The translations under genes were made by a program, and so were the position numbers. From the NCBI GenBank assembly GCA_037127315.1, contig JBBBDQ010001614.1:885501-949500 (forward strand): a stretch of DNA of 64,000 bases, read 5' to 3'. The notes under the pieces are model-generated. The model did not search any database and was not told the origin of the DNA. It was given only the letters and a program-made list of their open reading frames with translations. This DNA comes from Ascarosepion bandense (Eukaryota; Mollusca; Cephalopoda; Sepiida; Sepiidae). Shown in pieces: positions 52,510-60,900 of the stretch (within the stretch, counting starts at the first letter, position 1; every line of letters starts with the position of its first letter).

Positions 52510-52885
52510 ATGCAAGTGAATTATTGTTCTACAGAAGGATGCTGTGAATATCATGGATCAAGCATGTGAGCAATGACGTGGTCTTCAAAATGATGGAAAC
52601 AAAAAGGATATGAATACTGAGCATCAGGAAGAGACAGCTGAAGTGCCTGGGACATGCAATGAGGAAAGAGGGCTTGGAGAACCTGATATTAATAGGCCAG
52701 ATAGAGGGAAGAAGAGACAGGGGAAAGCAATAGATAACATATCTGAAGGATCTAATCAGGTGGATGATGGAACGAGGGTTGCATCCTGTTACAGGAGAAG
52801 GCGTGCTAAGAGCCACCAGGGATAGGGAGACATGGAAAGCCATGATCACCTGTCCTGAAAGGACAGGGCACATAGAAGAAGATAT
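52510..52885 (+). pseudogene. LINE-B C-terminal fragment
   Basis: Frames encode FYRRMLISWIKHVSND-type sequence, RKRQLKCLGHAMRKEGLENL, RKKRQGKAIDNISEGSNQVD and RATRDRETWKAMIT, ending TCCTGAAAGGACAGGGCACA, TAGAAGAAG. Frameshifts are present. Confidence 0.87.
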
Positions 52886-53294
52886 TGGTAAATTTTTGTG
52901 TGTAAGCTAAAGTGGGTAGAGAAAATGAGAAATCAGAATTGGGGATTGTAAAAGAGACATTTAGGAAATAAAAAACATAAAGAGGAAAACGGGAGAGAAA
53001 GATAGAACTAAAAGAGATATGGCGAGAGAAGGTTTAGAGAAAAGCACCAAGTTTAACAATAGAAAATAAAGTGTGATCATATACAGCTTTTGATTGGGTT
53101 TAACAAAGAGAAAAAATTAAGAAAAAGCATAGGGAGTGGGAGGAAGTAAGAGAAGATGGGCAAAGAAGAGATAGGTGTGAGAGGCCGCATAATCGACCAA
53201 GTGGTAGGGTTTTTTTATTCATAGCTCTATTTCTATATTGAGCACTGTTTTAAATTAATGTTTTGAACGTTGTTAATATTTTCTTTGTTCCTTA
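52886..53294. other. Intergenic, no gene
   Basis: Purine-leaning plus strand with AGAGA-type words, no repeat family recognised. Confidence 0.55.
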
Positions 53295-53720
53295 TTCACT
53301 TATATATATATATATATATTTAATGTATCGAGGCAGTAGATAATTTTTTAAACATATACTGTTAAATATAACAGATAATGAATGTCTATTACGTTTAATC
53401 ATGAGCCATTATAAACATTGTATTTTGGCTTTAATTTCAGATGAAAATAAAGACAAAAACCATCCAACATTTGGGCAATTTTCCATTATGCTGGTTCTAA
53501 GCTTTTGGCCCACATGAGCCATCCCCAGAGATGCTACAGGGACATTAACACAATGCCATCCACCATCAAAGACAACTCCATCCTGTACTGACACAAATGT
53601 TGGACGATTTTTGTCTTTATTTTCACCTGAAATTAAAGCCAAAATATGATCTTTAGAACGGCTCATGATTAAACATAATAGACATTCATTGTCAGTTATA
53701 TTTAAAAGTATATGCTTAAA
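53295..53720. mobile_element. Inverted-repeat element (MITE-like), copy 2
   Basis: It starts beside a (TA)n run with TAATGTATCGAGGCAGTAGA, AAACATATACTGTTAAATAT, CATGAGCCATTATAAACATT. It ends GAACGGCTCATGATTAAACA, TTTAAAAGTATATGCTTAAA. It is about half the length of copy 1 because the centre and part of one arm are deleted. It lies 11 bases from an HHR element. Confidence 0.82.
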
Positions 53721-53730
53721 AAATATTATA

Positions 53731-53785
53731 GTCATCTGCAAACAGATCTGTTTTGTTGTATCACAGCTCATCAGTACGGTTAGAC
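53731..53785 (-). ncRNA. Hammerhead ribozyme motif, degraded
   Basis: On the minus strand CCGTA-CTGATGA-GCTGTGATACAAC-AAAAC-AGATCTGT. G12 of GAAA is A (CG to CA), the cleavage base C17 is T, and stem I has a mismatch. Stem III is intact. Predicted inactive, but diagnostic of the same ancestor. Confidence 0.68.
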
Positions 53786-54032
53786 AGCCGATTGCTTTTT
53801 ACCCAGGATTGAAACCCAACCAAATTGGTGTCAGTCAACGATTCTACCTCTGAGCTATGGGTGCTCGGTAGATGGAGGCAAACTTTTTAGCGTGTATATA
53901 TCCATTACACACGCCCAATAGCTGAGAGCGTTCTAATTCATTGCTGAATGAACGATGCGTACATGCCAGAGTAGCTACTGTTTTTCAAAGTCTACCATTC
54001 TTCCAGAGTGCTCAATCAGGGTGTGAGAGCTT
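53731..54032 (-). mobile_element. HHR element, minus strand, near-complete
   Basis: About 300 bp. On the minus strand: GCTCTCACACCCTGATTGAG, CGTTCATTCAGCAATGAATT, CTCCATCTACCGAGCACCCA, TAGCTCAGAGGTAGAATCGT (box A-like), GGGTTTCAATCCTGGG (box B-like), AGCAATCGGCTGTCTAACCG, then a hammerhead. It is the most complete monomer in the window. Confidence 0.8.
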
Positions 54033-54045
54033 ATATATATATATA

Positions 54046-54975
54046 TTTTTTTTTTAATCATATCACCCCGAGCAAGGCGGTAATGCCACTGATGTGCAGG
54101 GGGCTATGTGAGAGTGAAAAGATTTGGAAAAGAGAAAGCCGGAAACCACATCCTAAACAGGGAACAAGGGATGAGCCTCTACACCTGTTCAATAGACGTG
54201 GGTGGAGTGTGAACCAGGCGATAGTTTAGTCTATCTACTCCAATTGAAAAAAAAAAATGAAAAAGTAAAACAAAAGAAAAGTGAAAAGATTGGAAAAGAG
54301 AAAGCCAGAAACCACATCCTGAACAGGGAACAAGGGATGAACCTCTTCACCTGTTCAATAGACGTGGGTGGAGTGTGAAGTAGTTTAGTCTATCTACTCC
54401 AATGGGGAAAAAAAAAAGAGTGAAAAGACTGGAAAAGAGAAAGCCTGAAACGATTTCCTAAACAGGGAACAAGGGATGAACCTCTTCACCTGTTCAATAG
54501 ACGTGGGTGGAGTGTGAAGTAGTTTAGTCTATCTACTCCAATGGGGAAAAAAAAAAGAGTGAAAAGACTGGAAAAGAGAAAGCCTGAAACGACTTCCTAA
54601 ACAGGGAACAAGGGATGAACCTCTTCACCTGTTCAATAGACGTGGGTGGAGTGTGAAGTAGTTTAGTCTATCTACTCCAATGGGGAAAAAAAAAAGAGTG
54701 AAAAGACTGGAAAAGAGAAAGCCTGAAACGACATCCTAAACAGGGAACAAGGGATGAGCCTCTACACCTGTTCAATAGACGTGGGTGGAGTGTGAAGTAG
54801 TTTAGTCTATCTACTCCAATGAGGAAAAAAAAAAGAGTGAAAAGACTGGAAAAGAGAAAGCCTGAAACGACATCCTAAACAGGGAACAAGGGATGAGCCT
54901 CTACACCTGTTCAATAGACGTGGGTGGAGTGTGAACCAGGCGATAGTTCAGTCTATCTACTCCAATTGAAAAAAA
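54046..54975 (-). mobile_element. SINE-3, six tandem bodies (139-bp period)
   Basis: A single reversed LINE-A-type tail (TTTTTTAATCATATCACCCC, GAGCAAGGCGGTAATGCCAC) is followed by six bodies. GAAAAGA(T/C)T markers are at 54115, 54283, 54422, 54561, 54700 and 54839; from the second onward the spacing is exactly 139 bp. Each body has CATCCTAAACAGGGAACAAG, CCTGTTCAATAGACGTGGGT and TAGTCTATCTACTCCAAT plus an A-run. Only one tail for six bodies means the bodies amplified after insertion or the template was already multimeric. Confidence 0.9.
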
Positions 54976-54989
54976 AATATATATATATA

Positions 54990-55749
54990 TATATTCCTTG
55001 CTGTAATGCTATATTACAATAATAGCAGTTATTATCAAAATGATAGAACTATGATATCATAATTTCAAACAATAAAATAATAGCAATTATCAAGGTAACA
55101 GAATTAATATATCACAAAAATAATGTAATAAAAATGGTTACTATTAATATAATAACTGTTCTCAAGATAATATAATTATGATATCATAATACTAAATACC
55201 AAAAATGTTTTCCAACACATTAATTCATGTTGAAATACAATATTTAGTATTGTTGAAGTTATCATTAACATTTTTGTCAAGATTTACAAACTCTATGTTT
55301 TGTTCAATTTCACAAATCGATCGAGGAAATTTGAATAAGCTAATTTGCATTAGGATGTGCATGTTGGTCATATTTTTCCTTCAAAGATGTATATCTTTCT
55401 GTAACAGTTTATTTTTATGTATCTGTTATGTTGTGCATAACAGAAATATGGAGTAAATCATTACAAACAACAGAAATATAGTTAATGGATATATTACCGG
55501 AAAAATAGTATTTACAACAGAATTGTTAGTAGTATACAGGAACAAGGGTTTAGTAACACATATCATCGTAAGACGTAGAGTCTGAGAATAGCACACTTCC
55601 GGTTCACTGCCGGAAATACTCGACTGACTTGTTATCAATACTGGTTACTCGATTATTCTCCTTGAGGTCTTTCCACGACCACTTTAAGTAGTGATTGGAA
55701 TAGTCCATTAGTAGAACAAAGGTGGAGAGCGCCCCAACAGTATCTATTT
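54990..55749. other. AT-rich intergenic; traces of a degenerate repeat
   Basis: 55010-55200 contains three loose copies of AATAGCAGTTATTATCAAAA, TGATAGAACTATGATATCAT-type words, which resemble the 59-bp minisatellite at 57.9-64 kb. The rest, including the 83-codon ORF at 55205, has no recognisable homology. Confidence 0.5.
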
Positions 55750-55965
55750 CTGTAAAAGTGTATTTTTATACTTTCATAATGTTTTGACCCCAGTTTGGGG
55801 TTAACTATTTGCCCATAGCTGAGACCCTAACAGGTGCTACCACTCCAGCTCAGAGTGGACCTGGAAACAACAGCAATTGAAAGGTGGTTCCATGCTCCTT
55901 GCAACCTCCCATTCAGAGGCCTTGCTGCTGGATGCAGTTTACCGTCATGCCCAGGATCCCAACAT
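55750..55965. repeat. Inverted repeat, right arm (partner 50046-50300)
   Basis: TTTTGACCCCAGTTTGGGGT, GAGACCCTAACAGGTGCTAC, GGTGGTTCCATGCTCCTTGC and GAGGCCTTGCTGCTGGATGC are the reverse complements of the left arm. Confidence 0.8.
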
Positions 55966-56261
55966 AAAGATACACATTATTATTCATTATAAATAGTATC
56001 CTGAAAGGAAGGAAATCCTGTATGAAATACTAATTTTCAAAAAAAAAAAAAAAAAAAGAAAGATAAAACAGAATATCCCAGCTGAATAAAAGTGCCATCA
56101 GCTGAGTAAGCTCATCACTTTTCATAAGAAAAGGGTATTACTAGTGTGTGGTCTGCCACAGCTTCCATGATCTACGCTGTGAAATGATCTTTAGTGTGCA
56201 GTCATTGTATAGATTTTTTACCAATGTTTAATTTTTTATTAACTTTTTTACCTGATTACTC

Positions 56262-56575
56262 CTGACTGTTGTGGTGCAGTGGATATCGACTTAGAACGAA
56301 AAATCGGGTGGGGGACTTTGATTTTCAGTTGAATTCCTTGCATTCACTTATACACAAATACCCTTGGGAAAGGTATTAATCCATCTCTTTTCTCCAGTTA
56401 TGGGTTAAATAATAGGACAAATTGGGTTATATAGCCTTGGCTAGCAACCAGTCTCCTGCAGAAAGCAATGGCAACCTACTGAGGGATTATCTTCTGTCCA
56501 GTCAGTCATGTCTTGTTTGAGATATGATTGCCCAAATTGTGTATCACATATGGCCCTTAACTGATTGACTGAATA
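56262..56575 (+). mobile_element. SINE-1, full length
   Basis: TTGTGGTGCAGTGGATATCG (box A region), GATTTTCAGTTGAATTCC (box B degraded), CCCTTGGGAAAGGTATTAAT, GACAAATTGGGTTATATAGC, AGAAAGCAATGGCAACCTAC and AACTGATTGACTGAATATA. About 310 bp. Confidence 0.85.
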
Positions 56576-56614
56576 TAATAATTGGAATCAAGATTAAGGT
56601 TACTACTGATCATA

Positions 56615-56645
56615 ATGTGGGGGACCGGTTTTCTATTTTTATGAA
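56615..56645. mobile_element. Foldback element, partial copy
   Basis: TCATAATGTGGGGGACCGGT is the left inverted end of the ~70-bp foldback family; the right end is not found. Confidence 0.5.
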
Positions 56646-56714
56646 GTAATAAAACTAATTACTATGTTATAATATAATACATATAATAATAATTATAATA
56701 TATATAATATAATA

Positions 56715-56911
56715 CATCTCTTCTCCCTTTAGCTATGAGTCAAATAACATGACAGATTGGGTTATATAGCCTTGACTAGCAACCAGCCTACTGCACAAAG
56801 CAATGGCAACCTACTGTTTAATAATCTTCTGCCCAGTCAGTCATTTCTCTTTCGAGACATGATCGCCCAAAGTGTGTATCATGTATGGCACTTAACTGAC
56901 TGACTGACTGA
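56715..56911 (+). mobile_element. SINE-1, 3' two-thirds
   Basis: TTTAGCTATGAGTCAAATAA, GACAGATTGGGTTATATAGC, CAATGGCAACCTACTG, CCCAGTCAGTCATTTCTCTT, TCGAGACATGATCGCCCAAA and TAACTGACTGACTGACTG. The tRNA-like head is missing. Confidence 0.83.
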
Positions 56912-57206
56912 TTTGCTTGGAAAATACTTTGACAAAATGCCTACTTTGTGGTTTTTATGCTCCCCAGTAAAACCAGTTGTACTTTCTATCTTTTTATCTG
57001 TTTGCACTCCTTCCCAAAATTTAGTCCTGGCTGGTTAATGCACGGTTGTTCAAGGAGGTGTGATGGATAGGTGGATGAACTAATTGAAGTCAAAGAACTT
57101 TATGGATAGACAGATAACAATAATAGCTGTTAATAACTCAGTTTTATCCATGATTGTGATACTGAATAATGTAATATTAGCTGTGATAATGAAGAATGTA
57201 GTCTGA

Positions 57207-57910
57207 CTTCTTCTTCTTCTATGTGCCATGTCCCTTCAGGACATAGGCGATCTTGGCTTTCTATGTCTCCCTATCTCTGGTGGCTTTTTCATCTGTAACC
57301 CCCACCTAAATCCCACTCTGCAATGCACCTGATCAGACCCTTCAAATATGTCTGTCTGCCCTGTGAGTATCAGATTCTCCAAGCCTTTCTTCCTCATTAC
57401 ACATCCGAAGAACTTCAGCTGTCTCTTCCTGATGCTCAGTATTAATTTTATTTTTGTTTCTATCCTTTTTAAAACTTCATAATTGCTCACATGTTTGATC
57501 CATATTTACAGCATCCTTCCATGGAACCACATTTCAGTTGGTTCAAGTTTTTCCTTCATCTTTGATGACATTGTCCAGCATTTACTGCCATATTGAAGGA
57601 CTGATATCACGTAACAATCCAGTATTCTCTTCTTTGTCTCTAATGTAAGTATCCTGTTTCTTAATACTTTACTCAGCACATGGAATGTATCCTTGTGATT
57701 TTGGATCTCAGGTACATCAATGTATAGAAACTGTATGCTTCTGTAGAACCACATTTCAGTTGCTTCAAGTTTTTCCATCATCTTTGATGATATTGTCCAG
57801 CATTCACTGCCATATTGAAGAACTGACATCACATAGCAATCCAGTACTCTCTTCTTTATTTCTAGCGAAATTATCCTGTCACTTAATACTCTACTCAGCT
57901 TCTGGAATAT
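57207..57910 (-). pseudogene. LINE-B with module duplication, empty site for the foldback
   Basis: The reversed tail TTCTTCTTCTATGTGCCATG is at 57207. The minus strand from about 57930 reads IFQKLSRVLSDRIISLEIKK, RVLDCYVMSVLQYGSECWTI, KMMEKLEATEMWFYRSIQFL, YIDVPEIQNHKDTFHVLSKV, LRNRILTLETKKRILDCYVI and SVLQYGSKCWTMSSKMKEKL, then SNYEVLKRIETKIKLILSIR and KRQLKFFGCVMRKKGLENLI. The ~300-bp FQKLS...EMWFY module appears twice, as at 37 and 40 kb, but without the foldback element at the junction. Confidence 0.9.
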
Positions 57911-57917
57911 ATTCTGG

Positions 57918-60900
57918 GATATATTAAAACTGATACACATGTAGCAGTTATTATCATGGTGAGAGTCTGAATTATGATATATTAAAACTGATACACATGT
58001 AGCAGTTATTATCATGGTGATAGACTTGAATTATGATATATTAAAACTGATACACTGGTAGCAGTAATTATCATGTGACAGTCTTGAATTATGATATATT
58101 AAAACTGATACACTTGTAGCAGTTATTATCATGGTGATAGTCTTGAATGATGATATATTAAAACTGATACACTTGTAGCAGTTATTATCATGGTGATAGT
58201 CTTGAATTATGATATATTAAAACTGATACACTTGTAGCAGTAATTATCATGTGACAGTCTTGAATTATGATATATTAAAACTGATACACTTGTAGCAGTT
58301 ATTATCATGGTGATAGTCTTGAATGATGATATATTAAAACTGATACACTTGTAGCAGTTATTATCATGGTGATAGTCTTGAATTATGATATATTAAAACT
58401 GATACACTTGTAGCAGTTATTATCATGGTGATAGTCTTGAATGATGATATATTAAAACTGATGCACTTGTAGCAGTTATTATCATGTGACAGTCTTGAAT
58501 TATGATATATTAAAACTGATACACTTGTAGCAGTTATTATCATGGTGATAGTCTTGAATTATGATATATTAAAATTGATACACTTGTAGCAGTTATTATC
58601 ATGGTGATAGACTTGAATGATGATATATTAAAACTGATACACTTGTAGCAGTTATTATCATGGTGATAGTCTTGAATGATGATATATTAAAACTGATACA
58701 CTTGTTGCAGTTATTATCATGGTGACAGTCTTGAATTATGATATATCAAAACTGATACACTTGTTGCAGTTATTATCATGGTGACAGTCTTGAATTATGA
58801 TATATTAAAACTGATACCTTGTTGCAGTTATTATCATATTGTTAAACCTTGAATTATGATATATTAAAACTGATACACTTGTTGCAGTTATTATCATGGT
58901 GACAGTCTTGAATTATGATATCAACAAAACTGATACACTTGTTGCAGTTATTATCATGGTGACAGTCTTAAATTATGATATATTAAAACTGATACACTTG
59001 TTGCAGTTATTATCGTAGTGACAGCCTTGAATTATGATATATTAAAACTGATACTTGTTGCAGTTATTATCATGGTGACAGCCTTGAATTATGATATATT
59101 AAAACTGATACACTTGTTGCAGTTATTATCATGGTGACAGCCTTGAATTATGATATATTAAAACTGATGCTTGTAGCAGTTATTATCATGGTGACAGTCT
59201 TGAATTATGATATATTAAAACTGATACACTTGTTGCAGTTATTATCATGGGTGACAGTCTTGAATTATGATATATTAAAACTGATACACTTGTTGCAGTT
59301 ATTATCATGGTGACAGCCTTGAATTATGACATATTAAAACTGATGCACTTGTAGCAGTTATTATCATGTTGACAGTCTTAGTTGATGGTGTTATATTAAA
59401 ACTGATACACTTGTTGCAGTTATTATCATGGTGACAGTCTTGAATTATGATATGTCAAAACTGATACACTTGTTGCAATGAGTTATTATCATGGTGACAG
59501 TCTTGAATTATGATAATATTAAAACTGACACCTTGTTGCAGTTATTATCATGGTGACAGCCTTGAATTATGATATTAAAACTGATACACTTGTTGCAGTT
59601 ATTATCATGGTGACAGCCTTGAATTATGATATATTAAAACTGATACACTTGTTGCAGTTATTATCGGTGGTCATGAATTATGATATTAAAACTGATACAC
59701 TTGTTGCAGTTATTATCATGGTGACAGTCTTGAATTATAGTATATTAAACGTGATACACTTGTTACGGTTATTATCATGGTGACAGCCTTGATTATGATA
59801 TATTAAAACTGATACACTTGTTGCGGTTATTATCATGGTGACAGTCTTGAATTATGATATATCAAAACTGATACACTTGTTGCAGTTATTATCATGGTGA
59901 CAGTCTCTGAATTATGATATGTTAAAACTGATACACTTGTTGCAGTTTATATCATGGTGACAGCCCTTGAATTATGATATATTAAAACTGATACACTTCG
60001 CGCAGTTATCATGGTGACAGTCTTGAATTATGATATATTAAAACTAGATACACTTGTTGCAGTTATTATCATGGTGACAACCTTGAATTATGATATATTA
60101 AAACTGACACACTTGTTGCAGTTATTATCATGGTGACAGTCTTGAATTATGATATATTAAAACTGATACACTTGTTGCAGTTATTATCATGGTGACAGCC
60201 TTGAATTATGATATATTAAAGCTGATACACTTGTTGCAGTTATTATCATGGTGACAGTCTTGAATTATGATATATCAAAACTGATACACTTGTTGCAGTT
60301 ATTATCATGGTGACAGTCTTGAATTATGATATACCAAAACTGATACACTTGTTGCAGTTATTGTCATGTGTTATTGGCCTTGAATTATGATGGTAAAACT
60401 GATACACTTGTTGCAGTTATTATCATGGTGACAGTCTTGAATTATGATATATTAAAACTGATACACTTGTTGCAGTTATTATCATGGTGACAGCCTTGAA
60501 TTATGATATATTAAAACTGATACACTTGTTGCAGTTATTATCGCTGGTGACAGCCTTGAATTAGTATATATTAAAACTGATGCACTTGTTGCAGTTATTA
60601 TCATGGTGACAGCCTTGAATTAGTATATTAAAACTGATACACTTGTTGCAGTTATTATCATGGTGACAGCCGTTATGATATATTAAAACTGATACACTTG
60701 TTGCAGTTATTATCATAGTGACAGCCTTGAATTATGATATATTAAAACTGATACACTTGTTGCAGTTATTATCATGGTGACAACAGCAATTATGATATAT
60801 TAAAACTGATACACTTATTGCAGTTATTATCATGGTGACAGCCTTGAATTATGATATATTAAAACTGATACACTTGTTGCAGTTATTATCGTAGTGACAG

